Origin: Planococcus citri
Taxonomy: Eukaryota; Arthropoda; Insecta; Hemiptera; Pseudococcidae
Assembly (NCBI RefSeq): GCF_950023065.1
Contig: NC_088679.1
Span: 18,600,001 to 18,664,000, forward strand
Length of the DNA: 64,000 nt
Direction of reading: 5' to 3'
The notes below the pieces were generated by a model. The model had not been told where the DNA came from, ran no database searches, and saw only the letters and a program-made list of their open reading frames with translations. The position numbers and the translations under genes are program-made. Positions 46,277 through 59,207 of this stretch are shown in pieces; position 1 is the first letter of the stretch, and every line of letters begins with the position of its first letter.

Positions 46277-49200
46277 TATGTGATAAAATAATTGAGTCGT
46301 CATCAAAGGGGAACAATTTTTTATTTTTTTTTGTTTCAAAGAATCACTTTTTTCGAGTGATTGTTTTTCCTCTGACCGAAAGTAAATAATTGCACATGAT
46401 GGGTTGGATTTGCTATCACTTTTCAGGCCAAGATCTCTTCATCAATAAAATTTAAACAAAATGTTTTTTTTTTCACAATTCCCTGTCTCTCTGTAAAAAA
46501 AAATCATGTTCCATTTGTTTTTCAAATTTTGGATAATGTTGCCAAGATAAGGGCAGAGGTTTTTTGAACAAATTGTTGATTCACTTTTTTGTCTCGTTTT
46601 TTGAACTTTAATTAATTTTTTTTTTTATCTGCTTCAACAAGATAGAGTGAATTTTTAAAAACAAAACCTAATGGAAGGTGTAAAAATGTGAAAATATTGT
46701 TGATAAAAGTCAACCTTCTTCTTTCCCTTCAGTCTTTACGTGATGTTGAAATGGTGATAAGAATGAAAGAATGAATTTTGAAAAGTTGAAAGTTGAGAAA
46801 TGTTTGTTGAGCGATTTGATTTCGAATCGATATCTCATGGTTTTGATTATGCATGAGAATTGCAGATGTACTCGTACCTGGAATAATTCGTTTTGACATC
46901 GAGCCTGCAATATTTCTCTCACTAGAAGGACGAATTAGGCAACTTATTCGACCCCGTATTCAACTCATCATCAAACAGTAACAAAAAGGGAGGAAACATC
47001 GTATATCATGCCAGCTGCCTCGAGTACCAATGCTTATGCAGAACGTGTCACATCTCGAGTTTCTCGACCAGAAGTCTACTCCCTACTGTGGTAGGCGTAT
47101 TTCAGAAGCTGTAGGGCTGCTTCCCTGTTTTGCGGGTTTCGCTCTTTAGTACTGTTCACTGCACCAGATCGCATCGTGCGCCGTTGAAATACCAGGTTGG
47201 GCAACTCTTCGTACTCGTTATACTCGACACTCGCAATGCGCAAACTGCGGTAGGGCAGAGAGTACGTCGTCGTAATAATGTTGACACACGTATACAGAGT
47301 CGTAAGACAAAATGAACCTATCCTTTTTAGGATATCGTATTTGATGTGAAAATTATTAAGAGCAAATTTCTCAGGTTACCTGGTATACTCGTATCTATAT
47401 GTTCAATGTTCATGCTGATAGGTACTCGTAAATATTTTGCAACGTTCGAGTGAAAATAATAGAACACGAAATTTTTATTACTGACACGATGAAAGATGAC
47501 TACCTTATACGAGATTGAAATTTGCTAGCGTTGTCGATTTCAAACGATCATGTACTCGTACATTATAACTCTACAACATGTATCGCCATATTACCTCCTC
47601 GTAAGTCGCGTCGTACTATATAGTAAATCCATATTCGAAAATAAGAAACAAGTTCGTGCGAAAAAATCTACTACTCGAGTATACTACGACTACGAATACC
47701 AAGAGACCCAGACGCTGACTAGGCTCGATTCAAAGTTACCTATCTACAGAGCTCGATTCGCTTCTATGAAGAAACTGTACGCTATTGGAAGAAACACATA
47801 CACGCATACGTGAAATTGCAGGTACTCGCGTACTTTACCAGTGTATGTGGAGAATAAACTGCAGCATCGAAGAGTAGGTAATCGAAACCCAACTCTTCTT
47901 CTGGTCCAGTCACGATAGCAAGAAGCGCACCAGACGAAGAAGGAGGTACCACCAAACAGTACATCTACATGGATTCGATACTCGTACCTACCTACGATAT
48001 AGGTACGAGTACTACTCTTGGCGCAACACTTCTCATGCTCTCTTGAACCTAAAATCATCGCCTTTACGCAAACTATTCAATTATTCGCCAGCACGAAGTA
48101 GCTTTTAAACCGGCGGGTATTTTGCTAATCTTGTTTATAAATCACCTTTGGAAAAAAAATTCTGCCCGATGATCAGCGGCGCTGAATAGTTCCCTATTTC
48201 GTACTTTAGCTCTCGTGTTTCTTATATATTTTATTAATTTCAACTTTCTAGACGCGAGTTTCGCGTTGAGTCGTGTATTGCCTTTTGGAAAATACATAAC
48301 CAATGTATGTACATACTTACATATTATTTCGTTTAATGTGTGGAGGTGCAGTGTGCACAAAGTAATAATGTTTCGATGATGTGAACGAGGAAGTGAGGAG
48401 AAGGGATTGGCGTGTAATTAAACTTGTACACGGTGTGGCGCCCGGCAACAGGTTGAGTAATCAAATAACCACTGGGATTGGTAGAATCAGACGGTGATTT
48501 TGATACATTTTTTTAGTAAGTTTTTGTCGAGTTTCTCTGGCTCACTTTTTTCTGTTTGAGGTTGTGCCCCCTCTCCCCTCCCCACCCAAAAAAAGGTGTG
48601 GACTGATCTTTTATTTTTAGTTTTTATGGAAGGGAAATTTGAAAGTGCAAAAATATTCTCAAGCTAAATTCAATGAACCAGGGTCGTGATTTATATTTTT
48701 TGACTTTTGAGTATGTTTTTGAGGTCCATTTCTTTGAAAAATTGAAAAAAGTCATAGAAGGGGAACTACTTGAAGTATCTGGTTTTGGGTTCAAAGAAAT
48801 TTTGCAATGTTCGGGTAGATTATGCTCCAAAGACTTATTGATAGGATATAAGATTTCAAAAATGCTTAAATTCGTCTTTTGATTTTCAGTAAGTAAATTT
48901 GAGACAATTTACCTATGTATCATTATTCCTTGTCAGAAACTCAGAAAGAAGTAATTTTCATTTGAATTGTAATCTTTTTAAAATTAAATCATAAATTTTC
49001 AAATCTCTTTTCCTACCATACCCAGTATAAAAAGTATTGCTTTTAAAAAAAATTTTCTACTAAATACTCATACTTAACTCATACGTATCTGGACGAGGGA
49101 AATTTTTTAAACATACGCTCTTCGATTTGAACGAAATCCAGATTGATCGAAAAAGCTTGAATTAAAACCCCCGTAACTAAAGTTTTAGTGCTGCTCAAGT

Positions 49201-50640
49201 TCAATTTTGAATTGTTTGGAAACATTTTCAAAATTTAAAAAAGCCTTTTTTAATAGGATAATTTTTTTTAATTCTTTGTGAAGCATACATTTTTTAAGCA
49301 AAGTGAACTGATGCGAATAATTCTTATAATTCAACTTTGGTACGTCAACAACTGCTGGATTTAGATCATTCTAAAATCTCCAGCAATTTTTAAATTTTCT
49401 CCAAAAATTTCAAATTGCTCTGGAGGAGTCAAAAATGAATTTTGGCATTTATTCCTTTTCAGTCGATACTTATTGAATATATACCCTTTCGACCATTTGG
49501 AGAAGTCGGTGTCACGTCAAGAGTGAATTTTTGACCAATTTTATTTGTAAAAATTCCATTAAAAATGTGAAAAGATCGAATTTTCAAAGAAAGTAAGGTC
49601 AATTGGGATAATTGGGAACGTGTGGTAATTGAAAACCAGTCGCGATGTTAATCCCCAAGTGTATGTGGAGAGCTCTAGTTTCCGTTGATAAGAACTTCAA
49701 ACACATTTATGTAGATTCCATTTTGATGCATGCTCGAGGTGTATTTTAATGATTCTGTGATGAAAAATTTTACGGATGCCGTGAAATTTTGATTTCTTCG
49801 AAGCGTCATGGGAAAACAAGTAAACGTACCTATAATTTTTTTTTTTCGTAAATTTCAAGTTTGACAAAAGAAAGAAAATTGAGCCCAGCGAAGCGAAAGA
49901 GAAAGTTTTTAAATTCATTAATCGAAAATTTGAATAGCATTACCTGCGATTTTTTATGCGTCGAGGAGTTGATTTTGTTAGTCCTTGATATTTTCCAAAT
50001 TCGAACAGTAATTTTCTACTAATTCTAAAAAAAGAAACCGTTGGTTCGAGTGAAGCGAGAGTAAAAGCTCTCGAACACTTATTTATAATATTCAAAAAAT
50101 AATTCATAATCATTTTTTATTTGAAAAGTTCCTTTTTTTAGGCTCTGACAGTTTTCAAATTAGAACAATGATTTTTTAGGAATTCAATTTCTGATGAAGG
50201 AAAAAAAATGACTGGAGCAAAACGAAGCAGAAGCTTTCAAAAATATGAGATTCTAAAAATGCATAAAAAGGGGGATATTTTCTTGGGAAAAATCAGTTTT
50301 TCGTCATCTTCGATTATTCAGAAAGTTTAAGTCAAAAACCTCACTTTCAAAGTATGTACTTAAGGTACAGGAATTTAAAAGAAAATGAATAAATTATACC
50401 CGAGCAAAGCAAGGATTAAAGCTTTTGAAAACCACGAGTCAATATTTTCCATTTTTCAAATTTTCCCTATACTTTTTACTTGCGCAACTTTATCCTGCTA
50501 TTCTGCTTTTTTGTCAAAATTGTCAAAAAAGCTCTACATTTTGCTCAAAAAAGTCCTGCTTTTTTCAACCAAATAATTATTATAGGTAGGTACCTAGAAA
50601 TGTTTCATCTATGTAAGTAATTTTTTTCTCATTCAGTTGC
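46277..50640. other. Non-coding region with a unique island
   Basis: About 46930-48470 is less repetitive, with many TACTCGTA words. Short ORFs there (61-104 codons on both strands) lack any recognisable domain. 48500-50640 is AT-rich and carries several copies of a CGAGYGAAGCGAG..AAAAGCTTT motif (about 49883, 50047, 50212 and 50400). Confidence 0.45.
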
Positions 50641-50660
50641 CTATTTTGGATTTTTTTTTT

Positions 50661-50885
50661 ATTTTCTTTAAATAAAAGTTGACTCGGCCTCTCTTACAAT
50701 AATTAAAACATTTGAAAAAGTTTCCTGTTGAAAATTCCATTTCTTTCCTCTTTTGGGGGGAGAGGGGAAATTATTTTCTTTAAATAAACGTTGATTTGGC
50801 CCCTCTTGCAATAATTATTTATAACATTAAAAAAAATTCCCTATTATAAATTCTATTTCTTTTCCATTGTTTTTTTTACTTTTTT
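50661..50885. repeat. Tandem duplication, about 112-bp unit x2
   Basis: ATTTTCTTTAAATAAA-GTTGA-T-GGCC-CTCTT-CAATAATTA starts at 50661 and again at 50773. The copies then diverge. Confidence 0.75.
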
Positions 50886-51279
50886 TCTATCAAAATTTTG
50901 AATCTTTCTTTGATCATTTCCGGTGTTTTTTTTTTTTTTTTTGATGATAGAAAAATTTTGACTCGAATAAATTGTTATCCCCTCTCCCCACCAAAAATTG
51001 AAGAATTCGGAAATTTTCCAGCTCAAAAATCCTGTTTTCGTTGCATGTTGTTCAGCAGTTTGTTGGACACCTCGCTCATCGTTCCTCATTGATAATCGAG
51101 TTACGAAACAGAAAGTAGGTATTTACTGAAGTTTTTTAATTTATTTCTTATGCAATGGCCTTTTTCCCAAGGCAAAGTTTTGAAAATTGTTAGGTTTTTG
51201 TTCGGAAATTTTTCTTCAATTTCTCCCTTAAATTTCAAATCATGTTAAACTCTGGATATTGATGAAAAAAAATCTACTT

Positions 51280-53900
51280 AGAATGTCCAGAATCGGCCAT
51301 TGAAATATAAACGAACGTTAGACGTGTTCAGTGTTGACATTTCGCTCAGTTGATTGAGATATCGGATTTGAAGTGTATCGATCAACATTTTATGTGAGAC
51401 AATTGCATAATTGAACCGAAATACGAAGGAAGAGATTACTACGGATAATTGTTACGACCTAGTTGAGGACTATACATATAGCCAAAGTGACCATCATGAT
51501 GGAGGATTATGAATAGGGAGACGTGTCATTGATACGACCAGAGGTGCGTCTGTATGAAGAAATAATTATCATCGATGATGGGAATATCTATATACTATGT
51601 ATATCTGCGTATAATTTCGAGGCCTGTCGTGACTGCAGTTGAATGGACGAAAAATTCGTGGGAGTTGGAGCCAGTGCCAGTATAGTGTGAGCAACAAAGT
51701 GGTAGTAAATATTGGGTTTTCAGGCGAAAGATGAAGACAGTGCAAGAACTCAGCTCACGATGAAGACCATACCACTGGTTCAAATGGCCGGAGAAAATTT
51801 CGTTCGATCGATTACGATCATCACCCTCGCCCTCCCGCGCTCACTGTGGCGAGAAAATGTAAAAAGATGGAATGTACTAATATACGCGTAGAATTCGTGA
51901 CTGAAACTAATTAAATGTCAACACGAAATGAAAATATACGCGCGATATTAAAAAAATCTACCTGTATGTGTAAAAGGTATTAGTATGTACGTAGGTATGT
52001 AAAGTAAGAGGATGAATTTATTCGAAGAGGAGAAAGAGAGCAATGAAAAAGGAGGTCTGATTCGTTTATTAAAAACAACGTTTACCCGCTCGCGTATCGA
52101 TAATTAAGTATTAAGATAGATATAGATATAATACATGAAACAACGCGCGACGTATTAATAATTTAATTATTCCGTAACTCGCTTCTTGAATGATTAGGTG
52201 TAGCTTTTAAATACAGGTATACCCGTCGGGCGTATTCGACTAATATTTTTAATATATCTATGATGGCAATTTGCCAAGTTGATTAACCAGCCATCGCTCT
52301 GTATAGCCAGGACGAGATATACCTATAGCTAATCTTTAATTGAAATAAAATCTGGCGAAATAATTAATTAACAGCTACGCGGACCACCAACGTGTTCGAA
52401 TACGAGATGCGATCGTATTATGTCTCGGATGTAATTGTTGTTTGTTAGCCGATGCCCGGTTCAATTTCCAACTTGAAGATTTTATTAAATAATAAATAAT
52501 ATCCAGCCTCGCGCTCTCGCTCTCGCTGCCATAAACGCAGACACATCGTAACAAAAGTCTCGCCCAAGCGAAATAAATCGAATATCATGCCATCCTCCGA
52601 GCTGGCAATTGGTTTCTCATCATGTAGCTGAATTATTATCTGATGGGCTGGAGCTCGATCGCCCCTGCATGTACGCGATGTTGCATTTTTTTATTATTTT
52701 TTCCTGCGATTAGAAGCTGGCGAGATTGGAGTGGAGATCAGGCGTTCTGCGAATTGATCAAGTTGATTGGTTGAATTGGGAGATGATGAATACAATTTTG
52801 TCTGGAATCAGTGTTTCGATAAATTGTGTAATATGTATTTGGCAAATGAAAAAATCTGGACTGGTTGGACGATTATAGTTGGCTCCATGTTTACAGATTT
52901 AGAGTCTCAAAAATTGCACAACCAGAACTTGAACAGATTTTTGCCATTTTTTCAATCGTCAGAATTACACTTTGATTATGGATATGATAACATTACGGTG
53001 TAGATTTCCAACAAATACCTCATGAGATGAAGATTTTTTCCACACTCGACTCTTGAGGACTTACTTAATGTAAAAGGAAGAACGTCCAATCTGCTCGTCG
53101 CTCGAATACAAAATGTTAAAATCCTATAAGTGTATAAGTAGATCATAATTTGAGAGATGATATTAAATCAACGGACTATACGCATTATACGAACAGTAAA
53201 CGCGGTGCCTTTATGAAGAAAACGTCCTCTCAGAGTTCTCAGATAGTCATCTTATGTTTGCTCTTCTCGTCTCACTCATCCGAAGTTATTTATTTTATTA
53301 TCATTATGACTATTATTTTCATAATGGTCATAATTTAACAGATGTTCTTGTTGGCCTTTGTCGACGTTACTTCACATGTACCTACTCGTATATACGTAAT
53401 ACGTATATGCGTAGATTCTAGTCACTAATTCTTACATACGAACGTTTAAAAAAATATCACGCTTGGGTCTGACCAGGTTGCATTGAAGACGTTGCATTTG
53501 TCAATTTGAACGTGTAAAATGGATCGGTTTTGTACGTGGACTCGAGTTTAAGGAAAGGATTTCCAATCCGGAAAGGAATACTAAAGAGGTGCGTTTTTTT
53601 TTCTCTCTTCATTGACGTAATTTCTTTGGTGTGAAGAGACAGAAGACGCGAGGAGATGTGATTGCGTCGAGATGAGATTTGTCGCTTTGCTCTCGTGTAT
53701 AGCGAGTTTGAAATGTTCTTTTCAGATTAACGTCATAATTTTGTCGTAGCGCTTTCAAAAAGGAAAAAAAAGTGACAACTAGATTAGAATTTTGTGGGAT
53801 TGATGACGGATGCTGCCGATGCAGTTGTGCGTTGGTCATGGTGGTGTGAATTGGGAACGAAGGAAAACGATATGATAGTGCAGGAGTGTCTGAAAGGGCA
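51280..53900. promoter_or_regulatory. Candidate cis-regulatory island
   Basis: An extended stretch of balanced, non-repetitive sequence. About 52050-52720 is dense in homeodomain-type cores (TTAATTAACAG, TAATTAAGTATTAAG, TTAATAATTTAATTATT) mixed with CG-containing words. No ORF with coding character. Regulatory function is inferred from texture only. Confidence 0.3.
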
Positions 53901-54489
53901 TAATGTTATTGAATTTAATGAATGGTATTATTTTCACGATACTGTGCGAGTGTTTTGTTTGTTGAATTCATCACGTGCGTTTGACTGACGAATATCATGA
54001 TGTGTGATATGTGTTTGTGATTGTATTAGGAGTATGTAGATGGAAAATTCATTTTGATTAATGAAACGATTTTTTTTCTCGTTGAAAATCTTGATTTACG
54101 GTAAGGGTTGGTTCAGGTGTTATGGCCAGTGTGAATGGAATTTCAAAAAACATGTCTAGAGCATCCAACGTGAAAATTTTCACGAATGAAAAATCTTCGT
54201 TGTGGGTAGATACTACTCGTAGATATTCATTCTTGATTATCGTGAAAGCAATTATTAACTAGAAGTGAGAACTTGAAACTTTGTCGAGAAAACAAGGAAG
54301 GATAACCATAGCCAAAAAAACGTTTTCTTCAGAATCCAGATTACAAGAGGAGGAGGAGGAGGAAGAAGGGAACGAAATTTTTCGAAATTACCGACAGAAC
54401 TTAAACCTTTACAACAAAATTTTGTGCATTTTTTTCTATTCACACCCTTTGATGAACTGTTCATCTCCTTTCGTCAAATTATTTCAAAA

Positions 54490-55185
54490 TTATGCAGATA
54501 AATTTTTGCTGCCCTACCAGTTTCTACTTTTGGTTACTTTTTTCATCAAAAAGCCACTATTGGTTACTTTTCTTCCAATAAAGTCACTTTTTTGATTTTT
54601 TATTTTTTAAATTAAAAAAAGTCGTTTCTTATTCAAATTATCTTTTTTGTTTGCTTATTTTCAAAGGATTTCATGCAAATTTTCTTCAATTTTTTCTTTT
54701 TGAAATATCAATTTTCAAAAGCTTTTGCCCTCGCGTCGCTTGGGCTTATGGAAATTTATTTTTAAAAAAATCGAGTTTTGAAGCCAAAAAATGAACTTTT
54801 CACAAAAAAACATCGTTTTTATGCCTCTCGAAATACACATTTTTAAGAGCTTTCGCCCTCGCTTAGACCAGTTCTGTTTTCATTTTCAAAATCAACATAC
54901 TTCAAAAAAACATCATTCAAATTCTAAAATTTTAAAAGTAAACAAATTAACTTCTCGTTCTAACATAAAAAAAAAACGGATTTTCCTGTGGGACCGGTGA
55001 GAACAAAGTAAGGTTTGTGATTTAATTGAATAGTACCGATTTCTTATATTGAACGTTTTTTACTCTTTTTTTCGTTTTTTTGCTCTCTTGAACGCTGGAA
55101 TGAAAAAAGTGGTCACTTTTTTGGTTACTTTTTTCACTGTTGAAAGTCACTAAAGTCACTTTTTTTTTAGAAAAATTTGGCAACG
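54490..55185. repeat. GGTTACTTTTTT word-repeat stretch
   Basis: GGTTACTTTTTTCA and GTCACTTTTTTG words cluster at about 54530-54595 and again at about 55108-55165. The two clusters are separated by AT-rich sequence with CCCTCGCGTCGCTTGGGC-type motifs. This may be another word-filled element, but its ends are not defined. Confidence 0.35.
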
Positions 55186-55539
55186 ATGTCTGCCTTGAAG
55201 GGATACAGCATCGTGGGAGCTAGTTAGGGCAGTCCCCTTCTCTTTTTTTTTAAACAGCTGCTTTGGTGGGGCTGGCGAAACGAGAGCCCTACCTATGCAG
55301 CCAAAATCAACAAAAATTATGTTGTAGGAAAAAGCATTGATAGAGGTATTTAGAACACTCAGTTCCGACGTTACGTTAGAGTACCTCCTGTGCCTTCTTC
55401 ATCCCATTTAAAAAACAAAACAAAAAACAACATTCAGCAGGACTGTTGAAACGACAGTTTTAAATAACCATACCTACCTACTTGTGCTGCAAAATCAACG
55501 AATAGGCAGAATGACGACCTTGGGAGGCTGGTCGGGTAG

Positions 55540-56194
55540 GTAAGTTAAGTCAGTGGCCTTGAGAGTCGAGACACACGAGTCAATGACCTTAACATGACCA
55601 ATAGGCGAACAAACGACTTTGAAACGCTAGATATGTAGGTTAATAAGACCTCCAGAGTCCAGTCAGATGGGTCAATGACCTTGAGAGGCCAAACCGGTAT
55701 CCATATGACCTTCGGTTTTCAGACCGACGGGTCAATGACCTTAATACGCCTACGCTAGACGAGCAGATCGATGACCATGAGAGACTGAACAGGTCACGTC
55801 TGTGACCTTTGGTGTCCAGATAAATGGACCAATACTTGGAAACACCAGGCACGCAGACAGACGTACTTGAGGTCAGTGACCTCAGAAATGCAGGCAGGCG
55901 GTCAGTTGGCCTTGAGACGCTAGACATACTGGTCGTACCCTTAGGAACCCAGGCAGACAGACAGACAGACAGACGACTTTGAGAGTCCAAGCAGATGGGT
56001 CAATGATCTTAAGAAGCCAGACCGACGTTGGCGGTCTTGACAGATGGGTCAATGACCTTAAGAAGCCAGGCAGATCTTGAAGGTCTAGACAGATAGGTCA
56101 ATGATCTTAGAAGACTAACCATGTGATTTTAAGATGCCAGTCAGTTGGGTCAGTGACCCCATAAAGACTGGCAGGCGGACGAACGATCTTTTTC
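55540..56194. repeat. Degenerate array bearing palindromic GGTCANTGACC sites, left part
   Basis: A unit of roughly 30-60 bp reads CAGACAGATGGGTCAATGAC and continues CTTGAGAAGCC. Perfect RGGTCANTGACCY palindromes lie at 55669-55681, 55729-55741, 55870-55882, 56046-56058 and 56147-56159. One-mismatch copies are near 55578, 55998 and 56092. AGGTCA-6-TGACCT occurs at about 55795-55812. The 116-codon minus ORF here is the translated repeat. Confidence 0.85.
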
Positions 56195-56962
56195 CAGAGT
56201 GTCTACCGGCAAGAAAATAGCAAGAAAGCAAGAAAAAGGCGAGAAATTGACATGGGTGACAAGAAAGCAAGAAAACAGTACAGAAATAACTTCAAAAAGC
56301 AAGAAAATTTCCAAAAAATTCACATAAAAAATCTCTGGAAAATTAAAGTTACCCCGCCAATTTTGAAAAATGTGAAGATCAGAAAAGTCGAATCCAATGT
56401 TATTCTACTTTTCGAATTACAAATTGTCCAAAGATTTTGCCCTCGCTTCGCTCGTGCTATTCAAGATGCTCCTTATAAAACATTAACAATTCAAAAATTG
56501 AATAGAAAAATTCCAGAAATACTCGTAATACCCAACCCATTTTGGAAAGTGTGAAATTTTTAATTACTAATTTTTCAAAAAAATGTTGATATTATTGTGC
56601 TTCGGTGAAAATGTAAAATGAAACATACATTTGTACAAAATGACCGTTTTTTCGTTTTCTGAACCAATTTTTTCAAAAAATTTTCGCTCTCGCAGAAATT
56701 TTACCTTCGTTTTAATGAAATATTCATTCATTATGAAGGGTTTTTCGGTAATTTACCTAAAATGTTGATTTTTTATTTTCTTGCTTAAACAAATAAATTT
56801 TTTGGAGAAACCGGTGGGTGGTTGGGGGAGGGAGTTGGTAGCAAAGATTATTTAAGGGGGGGGGGTTACAAAATTTCATGTTTGAAAACGCACGAAGTAG
56901 GCAAGAAAAAGGCATGAAAAAAGCAAGAAATTTGTTTTTTTTTGGTTTCAGTAGACACTCTG
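56195..56962. mobile_element. 768-bp TIR element inserted in the GGTCANTGACC array
   Basis: CAGAGTGTCTAC (56195-56206) and its exact complement GTAGACACTCTG (56951-56962) bound sequence unlike the array. The sub-terminal regions on both sides carry repeated GCAAGAAA words. The centre is AT-rich with a CCCTCGCTTCGCTCGTGC motif. The 100-codon ORF at 56252-56554 shows no known domain. No clear target-site duplication. Confidence 0.6.
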
Positions 56963-57290
56963 CAAAAGCAAAACAGACAGGTCATTCACCTTGATAAGCC
57001 AGACAGATGAGCCAATGACCCTAAGAAGTCAGACATGCACGCAGACATGCAGGTCAGTGACCTCGAGAAGCCCGAAACAGGTGGACGAACGACTTTGAGA
57101 GGTCAGACAGACAGCCAAACAACCTTGAGAAGCTTGACAAACGGGTCAATGACCTTCAGAGAGCAGACAAGTGAACAGACAACCATGGGAGGTTAGACAA
57201 GAAGGTCAATAACCTCAAGAGACCAGACCGGCATCGGCAGACAGATAACCTTGGGAAGCCAGAAAGACACCCATACAACCATTTTTTGAA
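56963..57290. repeat. Degenerate GGTCANTGACC array, right part
   Basis: The same units resume after the insertion. Perfect palindromes lie at 57051-57063 and 57143-57155, with a one-mismatch copy at about 57203. Intervening words are AGACAGACAG, CTTGAGAAGCC and GGGAGGTTAGAC. Confidence 0.85.
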
Positions 57291-59207
57291 ACTTTGATTT
57301 TCAAAATTTTGCCGATTTTCAGAACTATTTGTTGTGGAGGGGGGGGGGGATACGTCGCTCCAAAATTTCCGTCAAAATGTAAAAAAAAGTGTTAATTAAT
57401 ACCCATAAGTCAAAATAATGCACGTTTCAAAATTTTAGGCATCAACTTTCTTTCCTGTAACTTGCTCTGGGATGCCTGTAGTTTTTATTTTAGGGTGAAA
57501 CAGCTTTCAGAATCGAATATTCAACTCGATTTTCTGATTCGGCCCCTCCAGCACCTTCTCCTTTCTTGCCCCTCCCCCCCCATTTTCTCGAAAATTCCAG
57601 ATATCGTGTGGTATGTGGTTTATAAGGTTTTTGAAAGTGCCAAATACGAATATCAGCTTGTTTTTATGATTCGACGCCTGCGACGTCCATATTGGTTTGT
57701 CATTCAATTTCCTGAAATTGTATGCATTTGTATACTTCGAGTCTCAGATTTTTTCATCGGTGGATGATGGTTTCTTTGTTTCATTCCGGGTGCGAATAAT
57801 AAATTGACGATTTGTTCGATAGTTAGTTTCTGCATGTAAGTAAGTACGTATATAGCATGTATATGGGAACATGTCGTATACGATTTTAAGGCGAGTAAAG
57901 ATTACCTCGCTGCTGGGGTTTTGCGGCATAAGAAGAAGAAAAAAAAGACAGACTAGACATGGCACGGCACAGAGCAGCGCAACGCAGCATCCAGCAACCA
58001 AAGATGAAATTAATTTGTTGCGCGTACCTGTGTGTGTAATATGTAATGTACTAACTTAACTTACATATACGTGCGTCTACGTACACATGTATATGATGAT
58101 GGTACTCGTACAGATATTAGATGTATTTATAAAAGTACGTATGTAGTATAGTATGAGCCTAACAGTGTGGAGTGGAACCGTGGGTAGATCGTGAAAGCGA
58201 TTAGGTATTTGTATACATTGCCGCGCCGTCAATTATTTCATGTCCCGCTGACCGGCGGTGGCTGCAGCTACAGCCTCTGAGGCGGCTTCGCGCGTTATTT
58301 AGTAGTATTCGATTAATACCTACCTGTTTTTATCAACGCACAATATACGTATAGAGAATTACTGATATAGGTACACATACATATGTATAAAATAATGTGT
58401 ATGTTGAACTAGGAAACGTCTGTCGTTGTCTTATGAAATAATTTTTCAACGTATAACCACAGCAAAAATATTAAATCATATTTCATTAGCGGTAAATTTA
58501 TTACGTCGCGGTTTCAGATACCTAGCTAAAGAAATTTATAGCATTTTCTCAACCAGCATATAGTGTATAGATATATGTATGCGGAGCACACGCCGTTGGC
58601 GAATTTGCTTGCTGCTGGCGGTACGAATACCTATGTGTGCCAGTGAGATGGAGATGGAAGAAAAACGACTTTTTAAACGTGTGTGCTCTCGTGTCGGATT
58701 ATAAAATTGAAAATTTGATCCTGCTGGTGTGGTGCATTGAGTGTGTAATTATGTTTGGCTGACAAAGCTCGTGTGGAATGTAGGATTGTTTCAGGGTGTC
58801 CAACTGTCCAGTCTCTGGAAACAGTGGAAAAATTGAATAATTGGGGAAAAATTGAGAGATTTGGCAATTACTGTCGATGAAGGATGAGGTTCGCCTCCCC
58901 TCTGGTGACGTTTGAAAAAATTGCCCTCTTCTTCCTGTATTTTTTGTGTTGTTGGTCCGGAAAATTGAAATCATTTTTCTGGATAATCGAGAAAAGTCTG
59001 GAGCACCGTCTGGGAGACTGGGACACTGCAGTCTATATTGCTCTGAAATTTCAGGCTAGAAATTATGTTTTCATACATGATGGTCAATGTGATCCTTAAT
59101 TTTGAGATTTGGCCTTTTTTTAGAATCTGCTAAATTAATTCATCAAAAATCTGGAAAAATGAGATTTTTTTTTTAGTGATTTAGGTTTTGCCAGATACTT
59201 GGTTTAA
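57291..59207. other. Non-coding region with a CG-containing island
   Basis: About 57780-58790 is balanced, with GGCGGTGGCTGCAGCTACAG and other CG-rich patches near 58250-58300. It is a second candidate regulatory island. Short ORFs lack known domains. Confidence 0.4.
58792..59029. mobile_element. Possible small element with CAGGGTGTCC / GGGACACTGC ends
   Basis: CAGGGTGTCCAACTGTCCAG at 58792 and GAGACTGGGACACTGC ending at 59029 are imperfect inverted ends. The inside is rich in TGGAAAA-type words. No target-site duplication is clear. Confidence 0.35.

Noticed and set aside
55640..55990. 116-codon minus-strand ORF
   Set aside because: It lies wholly in the GGTCANTGACC repeat array; it is a translated repeat.
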